DNA of 64,000 nucleotides from Candidatus Helicobacter avicola (GCA_019112865.1 DXIN01000014.1:22139-86138), one strand, 5' to 3'; numbered from the stretch's first letter, positions 1-7,919 are shown. Program-made: numbers and translations. The notes: generated by a model from the sequence alone, not told the origin.

Positions 1-342
1 GAAGTAGCTTGGCGCGCTTTTGTCGGGCTTTTGGGCTAAGACATCGCGCCCGATGAGCCTAAAGACAAGTGCCACAGGCGTGAAGATTCCAAAAAACAAG
101 ATCGTTAAAATGCTACGCGAGATGACAAAGCCTATGCCCTCGCCTAAGACAATCCAGAGGCGATATATGGGCGCAATAACGCGCGGAAATGCTAAGAGTG
201 CGAGGCTAATGCCACAGGCGATGAGTGCCCATACACGCGGCGTGTTGGCGTAGTCTTTTAGCAGTGGGAAAAGCGCTAGGATTGCAAAAATCCCAGCCCA
301 TATTGCTAGAAATGTGCGTAGGTCTTTGGTGGTGGGTTGCAT
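1..342 (-). CDS. SxtJ-like small membrane protein (3' end outside window)
   Basis: The reverse strand reads open from an ATG at 342 to the window edge, giving 114 residues without a stop. A ribosome binding site AAAGGAG lies just upstream. The protein has hydrophobic segments near residues 11-27, 38-55 and 75-95, then a basic tail with IGRDVLAQKPDKSAPSYF, which resembles the C-terminal signature of the SxtJ membrane family. SxtJ-like genes commonly sit beside carbamoyltransferase and SGNH hydrolase genes, exactly the two upstream neighbours here, in surface-glycan modification clusters. Its biochemical role is unknown. The leader carries a repeat also found before the SGNH gene. Confidence 0.72.
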   Translation of the reverse strand, partial: MQPTTKDLRTFLAIWAGIFAILALFPLLKDYANTPRVWALIACGISLALLAFPRVIAPIYRLWIVLGEGIGFVISRSILTILFFGIFTPVALVFRLIGRDVLAQKPDKSAPSYF

Positions 343-362
343 AAGTTACTCCTTTTGGTTTT

Positions 363-563
363 AGATTTTTGGGCATTCAGCTTTTCGCGACTTTTTAGGG
401 AATCTACGCTCGGATTTTCGGTCACTTACGCTCAAGTAAGCTCCCTCAATCCTCGCTTGTTCTGCTTGCAGTGATGTGTAGCGAAGCGGAACGAAAAAAC
501 CCTAAAAATTCATCGAAAATCTTAGAATGCCCGGGCAAGCCTTGATGAGATTTGCTAGCAGAT
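363..563. repeat. Structured leader repeat, copy 1 (upstream of sxtJ-like gene)
   Basis: About 200 bp, nearly identical to 1973-2136 except for about 38 extra bases after position 458. It is bounded by inverted GGGCATTC (371-378) and GAATGCCC (about 525-532), with an inner pair TTTTTAGGG/CCCTAAAAA and a central CTTAC/GTAAG. On the minus strand it ends about 21 bp before the sxtJ-like ATG, the same place the second copy takes before the SGNH gene. The rest of this gene-free stretch (564-670) holds four TAGAATCT motifs and the arms of a 13-bp inverted repeat. Confidence 0.8.
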
Positions 564-639
564 TTAGAATCTAGTGAAGTTTCAGATTTACATTCTAATA
601 GATTTAGAATCTGCCACGATTTATAGAATCTCATCAAGG
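540..639. repeat. 13-bp inverted repeat between SGNH and sxtJ-like genes
   Basis: CCTTGATGAGATT at 540-552 and AATCTCATCAAGG at 627-639 are perfect complements, separated by 74 bp rich in AGAATCT heptamers. There is no T-run, so it is not an ordinary intrinsic terminator. It follows the SGNH stop on the minus strand. Confidence 0.7.
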
Positions 640-670
640 TTTTGCTAAACATCAATAGAATCTAGCCTCA

Positions 671-1951
671 TCACTCCACATCGTGTGTCTCCTGTGTGGG
701 TGTAGTGTGGTGATTCTCTCGTGCAGGGCGCGTGGCGATCTCCCCGCTATCAATCTTATGAGCCAAAAACTTCGCGATAAGCTCGTTAGCTAGGGCATTT
801 GGGTGGGTATCACAATGATGAATACCATACTGCAGGCGATTTTTTGTATATTGTGGTAGCATTGTGCTTGCTAAAAACCATTTGAAGTCCTGATTTTTAA
901 GCCACGCAGTAATGGCGTTAGATTCTGCAATTTCTATTTCATTGCTAAGGTTGTTGCTATCCCATAAGATAAAGTGCAATCTCGTGTCAAATTGCGTGCG
1001 CAAAGCCACATCTATCTCGTCTAAAATCGCGAAATAAAGCGCGTTGTATCGCTCATCATAGGCGTATTTTGGACGCGTGAGCTTGAAAAGATAGCTTTTT
1101 TTATCAAGTTGTAAAAAGATTTTGTTGGCTACTTTGTCCCAAAGATTTTTGTGTTGATTTTTCCATAGGAGTATATCCCCTGAAAGTGTGAATCTCGGCG
1201 CGTTGAGGTCTTCCCAAGGGCTAAAGCCATTTGCCCTCTGAATATGCCCGGGCAGGCTTTCGTAAAAGGCGATATAGTCCTCACAGCCTTGTGTGATGCG
1301 CGCTACTTCTCCACTTTTAAGCAGGGCTAGGGCTTGATGATTGCCATAGCCGTGAAATCCGAAGTTAAAAACCTTAAATCGCGTGTGTTGGTTTAGAAAA
1401 TAGGGTAGGGTTTGCTCGTCATTGACACCTTCGCCGATGGTAAAGCTATCGCCAAAAAACAAAAGACAATGTTTTGAATCTGGGCTGGAATTGGGCGTGT
1501 GTCGGTAGCCAAAGTCATTGCTTGTGTAGCTGACATCATAGATTATTTCATCGCCATTTTTCTTGAGTGAAGTTACGCGGACATTGGGTTTTGCCTTGTA
1601 GCCTGTGATAGAATCTGGCGTGAAATACTCACTATTATAAGTGCCGGAGGTTTGTGTGTGGCATTGCGCATTAGCGGCAGTCTGTGAATCTCTCACATAG
1701 CCCCATACTTCCCCTAGACTTAAACACAGCGGTAGCACGCTCACATACGCATAGATGAGTTTTTTCTTAGAATCTTTTGTCGCTCGTATGCTTAGCACTA
1801 CGCAAAACACAAACCAATACAGCCCAATCCACGCAAATGGCACGATTTCTAGCTCAAAGATTCTCTGCGCTATGCCTTGGAGTTTGAGGATTACAGGTAT
1901 GAGCACTATGCCTAGCAGTGCCCAAAAGATTTTGTGTTTAAAGATTTTCAT
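671..1951 (-). CDS. Membrane-anchored SGNH/GDSL hydrolase
   Basis: 426 residues. Three N-terminal membrane segments (about 8-28, 38-56, 64-84) precede an SGNH esterase/acyltransferase-type domain. The block I motif FFGDSFTIGEG places the nucleophile at Ser169; block V is CDTHPN, with Asp381 and His383. Such proteins often add or remove acyl groups on surface glycans. It lies between a carbamoyltransferase gene and an SxtJ-like gene on the same strand, suggesting a shared glycan-modification role; the substrate is unknown. The start ATG follows AAAAGGAG. The C-terminal about 20 residues are polar and look disordered. Confidence 0.85.
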   Translation of the reverse strand: MKIFKHKIFWALLGIVLIPVILKLQGIAQRIFELEIVPFAWIGLYWFVFCVVLSIRATKDSKKKLIYAYVSVLPLCLSLGEVWGYVRDSQTAANAQCHTQTSGTYNSEYFTPDSITGYKAKPNVRVTSLKKNGDEIIYDVSYTSNDFGYRHTPNSSPDSKHCLLFFGDSFTIGEGVNDEQTLPYFLNQHTRFKVFNFGFHGYGNHQALALLKSGEVARITQGCEDYIAFYESLPGHIQRANGFSPWEDLNAPRFTLSGDILLWKNQHKNLWDKVANKIFLQLDKKSYLFKLTRPKYAYDERYNALYFAILDEIDVALRTQFDTRLHFILWDSNNLSNEIEIAESNAITAWLKNQDFKWFLASTMLPQYTKNRLQYGIHHCDTHPNALANELIAKFLAHKIDSGEIATRPARENHHTTPTQETHDVE

Positions 1952-1972
1952 CGTTGCTCCTTTTAGTATTTA

Positions 1973-2136
1973 AGATTTTGGGCATTCAGCTTTCCGCGAC
2001 TTTTTAGGGAATCTACGCTCGGATTTTCAGTTACTTACCTCTAAGTAAGCTCCCTCAATCCTCGCTTGATAACCCTAAAAATTCATCGAAAATCTTAGAA
2101 TGCCCGGTAAGCCTTGATGAGGTTTGCTAGCAGATT
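1973..2136. repeat. Structured leader repeat, copy 2 (upstream of SGNH gene)
   Basis: Second copy of the 363-563 repeat in the same orientation, so the SGNH gene is flanked by direct repeats. It has the terminal inverted GGGCATTC/GAATGCCC, the inner TTTTTAGGG/CCCTAAAAA and a central TACTTA-CCTC-TAAGTA hairpin. It ends about 22 bp before the SGNH start codon. Confidence 0.8.
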
Positions 2137-2258
2137 CTGTAAATTGTTTAGATTCTGAATCTAAATTACTGAATCTAGAATCTAAATTTTCTTTAGATTC
2201 TAAACCTGCTTGAGACTCCGTGCTTGGCTTGCCTATCTTGTATGGATTCTGTGGGCTT
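2137..2258. other. Gene-free stretch dense in AGATTCT/AGAATCT
   Basis: Part of the 477-bp gap between the SGNH and carbamoyltransferase genes. It contains a tight run of GATTCT/GAATCT heptamers and no supportable reading frame. Confidence 0.6.
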
Positions 2259-2390
2259 ACCACTGCAAATAAAAAAATTAGTATTTGCGGTGGTGCTTTG
2301 GGAGTTTTGCACTAATTTTGGGGTAGGAGTTACCTTAGGCGGTAATGACTATCTCAAAATTAGTGCAATCTACCAAATGATTACCCAAAG
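2259..2390. repeat. Nested palindromic element (intergenic)
   Basis: Two adjoining hairpins. The first pairs 2259-2271 (ACCACTGCAAATA) with 2282-2294 through one wobble pair. The second pairs 2307-2320 (TTGCACTAATTTTG) perfectly with 2355-2368, encloses an inner TTACC/GGTAA pair, and is itself enclosed by CTTTGGG/CCCAAAG. The 24 bases at 2326-2349 match 22561-22584 inside carB with a single difference, so this is a dispersed element rather than a local terminator. Confidence 0.75.
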
Positions 2391-3223
2391 AGCCATTTTC
2401 CCAAATCGAATGCCCGCTTGTCAAACAATTAATCTAGCTCATACCTATCCTTTATATCTTGGTATCTCTCCCTATTTTCCGCACTCTGCGCGTCTTTATA
2501 CAGCACAAAGTCCTCAATCACGAGCATATCCATCTCCGTGCCCATAAAGCACGCGAAACTATCCTTTGGGCTACACACGATAGGCTCACCTCGGACATTG
2601 AAACTCGTATTGACAAGCACCGGGCAGGAAGTGAGCTCATAGAATCTTTGCAAAAGCGCGTAATAGCGAGGATTGGTCTGCTTATGCACACTCTGAATCC
2701 GCGCAGAATAGTCAATGTGCGTAACGCTTGGGATCTCGCTACGCACGACATTGAGCTTATCAATCCCAAAGAGATTTTGCTCTGCCTCACTCATCGGGTA
2801 GCATTTGCTCGCTTTTACCGGTGCGACAAGCAGCATATAGGGCGAATCACAATCTAGCTCAAACCACTCGCCTAACTTCTCGGCTAGCACGCTGGGCGCA
2901 AAGGGACGGAAAGACTCGCGGTATTTTATTTTTAAGTTCATCGTCTTTTGCATAGTAGTGTTGCGTGGGTCGCCGATGATGGAACGTGCTCCAAGGGCGC
3001 GGGGTCCAAACTCACATCGTCCCTGATGCCAGCCTATGACTTTGCCCTGCGTGAGCGCGTGGGCGGTAATATCAATGAGTGTAGCAAACTCGTGCTTTTC
3101 ATACACCGCGCCTTGGGCTTTTAGGGTGGATTCTACCTCGGTGTTGGTGTAGGACAAGCCTAAATACGAGCCCTGCATTGAGTCTCTTTGCGTTGCAGCT
3201 TGGCTTGTCTCTTGCGCGTTGTC

Positions 3224-3399
3224 TTTTAGCGAAAAATCGGGGAGTTTGTCGCTCGCTTCGTCGATAGACGCTCTAGTCTTATCTCCTCGCTCACGACTGC
3301 ACAACCCCGATTTTTCATCTAAAATACTGCCGCTTGCCTCTTTGGTGCTCTTTGCAAACTCCTTCCCTCGGGCTTGATTGCTGCCGTCGACAATCAAGC
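3224..3399. repeat. Palindromic elements inside the carbamoyltransferase frame
   Basis: Long arms TTTTAG + GAAAAATCGGGG (3224-3242) pair with CCCCGATTTTTC + CTAAAA (3305-3324). A second hairpin pairs GCTTGATTG (3372-3380) with CAATCAAGC (3391-3399). Both lie in the segment that other family members lack, between KPRGHS and MQGSYLG of the protein, and keep the frame open. Confidence 0.75.
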
Positions 3400-4512
3400 T
3401 CCCCGATTTATCGCTCAAGACTGAATGCCCTCTAGGTTTGCCCTGCTCGATGTAATAGTAAGCAAACGCACACCCCAGCGCATTCCCCGCATCTCCACTC
3501 GCAGGCTGTATCCAAATATCCTCCAAAAGCCCCTCGGCTTTAAGTTGCTTATAGATTTTGCCATTACCCACGCAGTTGAGTGCCACGCCACCGCTTAGGG
3601 CGAGGTTTTTAGAATTGGTAGTTTTTAGCGCGTGACGCGCGAGCTTTAGCATTACTTCTTCGGTAACCACTTGTATAGAGGCGGCGAGATCGAAATGGGC
3701 TTGGGTGAGGCGGGATTCTGGGTTGCGTTGATTATGAGCAAAGAGCGCATCAAAAGCGGCATTGGTCATCTTAAGCCCATAGGTGTAGGAGAAATACCGC
3801 ATATCAAGTGCGAAGCTCCCGTCATCTTTGATGTCGATGAGGTGGGATTTGATAAGATCCACATATTTGGGCTCGCCATAGGGGGCTAATCCCATAACTT
3901 TGTATTCCCCGGAATTAACCTTAAAGCCCGTGTAGTAGGTGAAAGCCGAATAAAGGAGTCCTAGTGAGTGCGGGAAATGCAGCTCTTGGCAAATCTCTAT
4001 GTGGTTATCAATGCCTTTGGCGATAGTCGTGGTGCTCCACTCGCCCACGCCGTCCATCACAAGGATAGCAGATTCACTAAAGGGGCTTGGATAAAACGCA
4101 CTTGCGACGTGGCTGATGTGGTGCTCGCTAAAGTAGAGATTAGCAAGCACTTTTTGCTTGAAGGCTTTGATTTGTGCTTTTGACTTGTGCGGGTAGAGCT
4201 CACGATACACGGAAGCTAGCTCGCGTGCGAGGGTTTCTTTGAGAAATAATTTGTCTTTGAGCCAGATAGGGATTGCTTTAAGGAAGCTAAAAAATCCGCG
4301 TGGTGCAGTGGTGAAGTAGGTCTCCAAAAGCCTCTCAAACTTCAAAAACGGCTTGTCATAAAACACAAAGGCATCGATAGAATCTAAGTCATAAGAGATT
4401 TGATGATTGGCTGAAATGTCGCGGACGACTTGGGTGGTGGGTTTTGTAGTGGGTTGGGTGGTGGATTTGGCGGTAGATTCTAGAGAGCTTTGCGCAGGGG
4501 CTTTATCTACTG

Positions 4513-4523
4513 CCCCCCCCCCC
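4513..4523 (-). repeat. Poly-G(11) phase-variation tract
   Basis: Eleven consecutive C on the plus strand, G on the coding strand, at the exact junction of the two carbamoyltransferase frames. Slipped-strand mispairing in such tracts switches Helicobacter and Campylobacter surface genes. Confidence 0.9.
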
Positions 4524-4727
4524 AATTACGCTCTTAGAGAGAAACTCACACGCATTTTTTATACTAAGGCGTGGGAATCGCTCATCGCCCTTTTTGCGCG
4601 AGAGTCGCTCCTCTTGAATCGCAAAGAGTATTTTATCATCACGCAAGAGGGCTATCGCGCTATCGTGGTAGTATGCTGATATGCCTAGGATTAGCATAAA
4701 CACTCCTTTTGGGTCAAAAATGTGGCA

Positions 4728-4733
4728 ATTATA
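4728..4733 (-). promoter_or_regulatory. -10 box of the carbamoyltransferase gene
   Basis: A consensus TATAAT on the minus strand in TGCTATAATTGCC, about 31 bp before the ATG at 4697, with no clear -35, as is usual for Helicobacter sigma-80. Confidence 0.65.
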
Positions 4734-4788
4734 GCATATTTTGGCTCGGAATTATGCCAAAAGATAGTATTTGTTCTCGCTAAACCTC

Positions 4789-5568
4789 TCAAGGTAGGCT
4801 TACTCCCACTTCCAAAGTCGCGACAAAGCGCGTGCTATGAGGGTAAGATACGAGATTTCCCACATAGTTTTGTGTAGGTGAGGCAGAATCTAGGATTTGG
4901 TATTTGCCACTTAGACGCGTGTAGATTCTATATTTTTTGTTGTGTTGCAAGCCAATAGAGGCGCGGATTTCGTGGTTATTGGGCTTAAGTGTGGAGGTAT
5001 TGTGCCATAAATCTTGGCTTCTAAGATAGACATAAGTCCCATATACACCATATCCGTAGCTTAAGGAGTATTCTAGTCCGAGGTTTTCGCTAAGTCTTTG
5101 TATGCCAGAGATTCCAAGCCCTATGGTGGCAAGTCCATTATTTGGGATTTTTGATTGTGCTTGATACAAGGAGACATTTGCCCCTATGACGATCTCCACA
5201 AACAGAGGATTTTGCATAGTGCGGAGGTTTTTGCCAAAATGTAGCAACATATCGAGAAATCCACTGCTCGTGGCAATATGGGATTGGGTAAAGGCGATAG
5301 GGCTTTGTGGAGTGTTGGTAGCGCGTGTGTAGGCATAGCCGGCTTTGGCTTCCCAGCTAAAGCCATACTGACTATCCCACCTGCGCCAAGATCCAGCGAG
5401 AAAAGCCCCGTGATTGGTGATGTCGGCGGGAGCAGAGGTATGTGTGTCATAGCTATATCCCACACCGAGTTTAGAATCTGTGCAGTAGGTGTCGCAACGA
5501 TACTCCGCCTGCACACTTATAGCACAAATACCTAAAATTAGAACGATACGATAGATCTTTGCCACCAT
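4789..5568 (-). CDS. Outer-membrane beta-barrel, most divergent of four paralogues
   Basis: 259 residues with a signal peptide ending about VQA (residue 21). The rest is alternating amphipathic strands and ends in LEVGVSLP. It shares with the three barrels to its right the patterns NPLFVEIVIGA, LGLEYSLSYGYG, EIRASIGL and a final strand resembling GMVEIGIGGR, so it is a diverged paralogue. It has Cys pairs near the mature N-terminus (RCDTYC) that the others mostly lack. It is the last gene of the P3-barrel-barrel group, 57 bp behind its neighbour. Function unknown; see the cluster finding. Confidence 0.72.
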   Translation of the reverse strand: MVAKIYRIVLILGICAISVQAEYRCDTYCTDSKLGVGYSYDTHTSAPADITNHGAFLAGSWRRWDSQYGFSWEAKAGYAYTRATNTPQSPIAFTQSHIATSSGFLDMLLHFGKNLRTMQNPLFVEIVIGANVSLYQAQSKIPNNGLATIGLGISGIQRLSENLGLEYSLSYGYGVYGTYVYLRSQDLWHNTSTLKPNNHEIRASIGLQHNKKYRIYTRLSGKYQILDSASPTQNYVGNLVSYPHSTRFVATLEVGVSLP

Positions 5569-5593
5569 AAACCTTTTGTTTGGATTTTGTGAG

Positions 5594-5611
5594 GGCTAGG
5601 ATTCTAGCCCT
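5594..5611 (-). repeat. GGGCTAG...CTAGCCC hairpin after barrel gene
   Basis: A perfect 7-bp stem with a 4-base loop in the gap between the two barrel genes. The same hairpin sequence recurs at about 6893-6911 and 7900-7925, each time just 3' of a gene of this cluster. No T-run follows, so an mRNA-processing or partial attenuation site is more likely than a classical terminator. Confidence 0.55.
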
Positions 5612-5625
5612 TGCTAATTATAAGG

Positions 5626-6360
5626 CTATCTACCACCGATGCCAATTTCTACCATACCTACGATATTGTTTGCAGTGGGTAGAGCGGGATTATAAGTGAT
5701 ATTTTGGTATTTTGCTCGAAGTTTGACATAGTAGAATAGATCTTCTCTGAACTGGTAAGAAAAACCAATAGAGGCGCGCACTCCATAACTACCATCAGCG
5801 CTCGAATAATACCCAGCAAAGCCATTTGCCCCCGTGCTATACGCATATTCTTTGCCCATAATATAGTCATAATCCGCGCTATACTCCCAACGTAGTTTTT
5901 CTCCTGTTTTTATCCACCCATCTAGTCCTAGGCTCAAAGCATTTGCAGAGGTTTTGACTCTGTCATTGTCGCGTGTCGAACCTTGAGCATTGGAATCACT
6001 AAAAAATCCGATATTAATATACAGGGGATTTTCGCTTGATAGGGTGTTAAACCCAAACTTTAGCCAACCATCTCTAGTGCTAAAACCACCTTGTGTGCTG
6101 CTGCCAAAATGTCCCTCGATAAATAACTGAATCTTTAAACGTTTGTAGAAGTAATCGCCACCACCAATGATGTATCCACCATACGCATTCATATCGCCAA
6201 AGCTACTCACACTGTTACTGCTAAAAATCGGAAAATCTTGCTGGGCATAGAATCCACCAGCACCTACACGCCACTCTGTCTTGCTCACTTGCTCTTGCTC
6301 TGCAAATGCAAGATTTGCCAACACAGACAGAGCCATTATTGTTGCGATTATATGTTTCAT
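5626..6360 (-). CDS. Outer-membrane beta-barrel paralogue
   Basis: 244 residues, signal peptide MKHIIATIMALSVLANLAFA. The mature protein begins with a Glu/Gln-rich stretch, then WRVGAGGFYAQQDF. Its C-terminal third (DLFYYVKLRAKYQNITYNPA and MVEIGIGGR) is almost identical to the barrel at 8151-8858 and closely related to the one at 6923-7753. Strand pattern and length suggest a small 8- to 12-stranded barrel. RBS AAGGAG. It follows the P3 peptide gene with a 10-bp-stem hairpin between them and is probably co-transcribed with it. Confidence 0.78.
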   Translation of the reverse strand: MKHIIATIMALSVLANLAFAEQEQVSKTEWRVGAGGFYAQQDFPIFSSNSVSSFGDMNAYGGYIIGGGDYFYKRLKIQLFIEGHFGSSTQGGFSTRDGWLKFGFNTLSSENPLYINIGFFSDSNAQGSTRDNDRVKTSANALSLGLDGWIKTGEKLRWEYSADYDYIMGKEYAYSTGANGFAGYYSSADGSYGVRASIGFSYQFREDLFYYVKLRAKYQNITYNPALPTANNIVGMVEIGIGGR

Positions 6361-6431
6361 TTTGAACTCCTTAGATGTAGAATGTAAAAGATTACGGCAA
6401 ATAAGTTTTTGCGGACAACACTCTCTTGAGT

Positions 6432-6459
6432 GCTCATAGTGTATATACGCACTATGAGC
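6432..6459 (-). repeat. Hairpin between P3 peptide gene and barrel gene
   Basis: GCTCATAGTG (6432-6441) pairs perfectly with CACTATGAGC (6450-6459). It sits in the 112-bp gap after the peptide stop codon without a T-run. It may set the peptide:barrel mRNA ratio by stabilising the upstream transcript; this is inference. Confidence 0.6.
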
Positions 6460-6472
6460 AGCGTTTTATGAA

Positions 6473-6745
6473 TTAAAAACCAAGATTTGGCGAGTTTATT
6501 TCAATACCACAATCTCCATTGAATATACACCCAAGAGCACTAACGCCGAGTGAAATGCCAATAGCAGCTAGCCAAAATTCCCCTCTAGTCTCACTCATTT
6601 CCTGCTCACTAAGCACTTGAGTTTTAGCTTCATTAGAAGCGAACAAAAATTCTTTATCACTTTGGCTAAGAGTCTTGGACTCCACAGCAGATAAAGAACT
6701 TAACCCTAAACCTGTTGCTAATACAAAAGAAACTATTCCTTTCAT
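6473..6745 (-). CDS. Exported small peptide P3 with double-glycine-like leader
   Basis: 90 residues. Residues 1-20 (MKGIVSFVLATGLGLSSLSA) form a Sec signal peptide. Residues 21-57 are nearly invariant among the three paralogues and end in LSEQEMSETRGE, which matches the double-glycine leader register (L-12, S-11, E-8, M-7, G-2) but has Glu instead of Gly/Ala/Ser at -1. The remaining about 34 residues are variable and hydrophobic (WLAAIGISLGVSALGC), with Cys73 and Cys79 possibly disulfide-bonded. A C39 peptidase gene lies at 11004. RBS GGGAGG; it has its own consensus promoter. I do not recognise the family by name; bacteriocin-like or matrix-forming peptide are both possible. Confidence 0.75.
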   Translation of the reverse strand: MKGIVSFVLATGLGLSSLSAVESKTLSQSDKEFLFASNEAKTQVLSEQEMSETRGEFWLAAIGISLGVSALGCIFNGDCGIEINSPNLGF

Positions 6746-6771
6746 ATTAAACCTCCCTGAATAAAAAATTT

Positions 6772-6794
6772 TGTCCCATTGCTCAATGGGGACA
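6772..6794 (-). promoter_or_regulatory. +1 stem-loop of the P3 transcript
   Basis: TGTCCC(C)ATTG and CAATGGGACA pair around a 2-base loop, beginning at the expected transcription start 6-7 bp after the -10 box. P1 and P2 have an equivalent, weaker stem in the same place. Confidence 0.55.
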
Positions 6795-6800
6795 GAGTCG

Positions 6801-6830
6801 ATTATACGAAATCAAATATTTTATTGTCAA
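6801..6830 (-). promoter_or_regulatory. Promoter of P3: TTGACA-18-TATAAT
   Basis: -35 TTGACA at 6825-6830 and -10 TATAAT at 6801-6806 on the minus strand, with an 18-bp spacer. A perfect -35 is unusual for Helicobacter, and the same geometry recurs at three other promoters of this cluster. Confidence 0.75.
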
Positions 6831-6922
6831 GTAGATTACTATTAAAATTGTATTTTTTGCAATTTTGTAACACTAATATTTGAAGTTTTGCAAGGCTAGG
6901 GATTCTAGCCCTTGTAAGCTTA

Positions 6923-7753
6923 TCAAAATCCTATCCCAAGCTCTAGCATACCGATGTATTGTTGCGTATGTGGATAGATACCGCTTTGAGTGAGATTGTA
7001 ATATTTGGCTTTGAGCTTCATATAGTAATGCACACTCTCACTTAAATTATACGCAAATCCTAGTGATGCTCGCACTCCATAGTTATACCCACCAAGGTCA
7101 GTCTGCGCGCCATCAAGTCGTGAGCGATAGAATCCACTAAAGACATAGTCATAGCCCACACTATACTCATAGCGAAGCCTCTCACTACTCTTGATGATAC
7201 CCTCTAGCTCCACGCCGACTTGGTGGAGATAATTCACAAAGCCATTGGTATTGTTTTTGCCAGAATCGGAATTGGTGAGGTTGAAAGTATAGGCGATGTT
7301 AAGATATAGTGGGAAGTTTTGGGTAAGGAGGTTTAGTCCCAGCATTGGGCGCACCTCTGTAAATATACCTAGAGTGTCTGCACGATCCGCACTCACAGGG
7401 AAATTCCCCATATTGCCTTTGTTTGCTCCAAAATGCGCATCGAGCGCGATTTGCACTCTTTCTTTGGGGGAAGCACCTCTAGCATAGAAGTTTATATAGC
7501 CTCCAGCGAGATTTAGCCCCGAAGCCTCTCCGCCCTCATATTGCCCATACATACCGCCCACGCCGATACGCACGACATTATCAGGGCAACTCTCGCAAAA
7601 CAGATGACAAACGCCGTGGTATTTGCACATATGTGAGTAGTGCGACGCCGCAAAGCTCGCAGCAATAGCAGAAGATGAAGAGTGAGCCCAGCCAACTCCA
7701 CAAGCCCCAAAGCCACAAACTAGATATATGATAAGAGATTTCAATGTTTTCAT
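6923..7753 (-). CDS. Outer-membrane beta-barrel paralogue with His/Cys-rich N-terminus
   Basis: 276 residues, signal peptide to about GVGWA (residue 23). The mature N-terminus has an extra segment with HYSHMCKYHGVCHLFCESC, rich in His and Cys and absent from the other barrels; it could bind metal or form disulfides. Then comes the common pattern VRIGVGGMYGQYEGG, FPLYLNIAY, LRYEYSVGYDYVFSG, GVRASLGFAY, YYMKLKAKYYN and a terminal LELGIGF. It is monocistronic with its own promoter (7817-7846) and a long inverted repeat at the 5' end of its transcript. RBS AAAAGG. Confidence 0.78.
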   Translation of the reverse strand: MKTLKSLIIYLVCGFGACGVGWAHSSSSAIAASFAASHYSHMCKYHGVCHLFCESCPDNVVRIGVGGMYGQYEGGEASGLNLAGGYINFYARGASPKERVQIALDAHFGANKGNMGNFPVSADRADTLGIFTEVRPMLGLNLLTQNFPLYLNIAYTFNLTNSDSGKNNTNGFVNYLHQVGVELEGIIKSSERLRYEYSVGYDYVFSGFYRSRLDGAQTDLGGYNYGVRASLGFAYNLSESVHYYMKLKAKYYNLTQSGIYPHTQQYIGMLELGIGF

Positions 7754-7771
7754 TTGCGATACCTTTTGTGT

Positions 7772-7816
7772 AGATTTTCTACTGCTTAGATTCGCACACT
7801 AAGCAGTAGAAAATCT
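7772..7816 (-). repeat. 18-bp perfect inverted repeat at barrel gene 5' end
   Basis: AGATTTTCTACTGCTTAG (7772-7789) is the exact complement of 7799-7816, with a 9-base loop. The outer edge abuts the -10 box, so it could act as a DNA operator or as a 5' mRNA hairpin. Confidence 0.8.
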
Positions 7817-7846
7817 ATTGTATAAAACCAAGTATGGCATTGTCAA
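7817..7846 (-). promoter_or_regulatory. Promoter of barrel gene: TTGACA-18-TACAAT
   Basis: -35 TTGACA (7841-7846) and -10 TACAAT (7817-7822), 18-bp spacer, the same geometry as the peptide promoters. Confidence 0.72.
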
Positions 7847-7919
7847 GCACCTCGCCCTAAAGGCTTTATCCTTGTAACTTTGTAATGCTCATATCGAGGT
7901 TTCTCGGGCTAGGGCGATT

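Larger units (their letters stand above)
2429..4697 (-). pseudogene. Carbamoyltransferase, phase-variable, out of frame here
   Basis: NodU/CmcH-type carbamoyltransferase, transferring a carbamoyl group from carbamoyl phosphate to a sugar hydroxyl. The N-terminal piece (start ATG 4697, RBS AAGGAG) begins MLILGISAYYHDSAI and stops soon after a run of 11 G (4513-4523). The remaining about 690 residues continue in another frame with family hallmarks FYDKPFLKFERLLETY, SEHHISHVASAF, MDGVGEWSTTT, LSGGVALN and FGPRALGARSI. A tract of 10 or 13 G would restore one protein of about 755 residues, so this is most likely an OFF phase variant. Odd features are a Thr/Pro-rich linker (TTQPTTKPTTQ) after the tract and an extra about 83-codon segment at about 3185-3435 containing palindromes. 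An assembly error in the tract cannot be excluded. Confidence 0.85.

Noticed and set aside
2224..2547. A plus-strand frame over the palindromic element
   Set aside because: It runs into the carbamoyltransferase gene on the other strand, and its codons are dictated by inverted repeats.
4503..4703. A separate 66-residue gene before the carbamoyltransferase
   Set aside because: Its sequence is the standard N-terminus of the carbamoyltransferase family, and its stop lies directly behind the 11-G tract, so it is one split gene.
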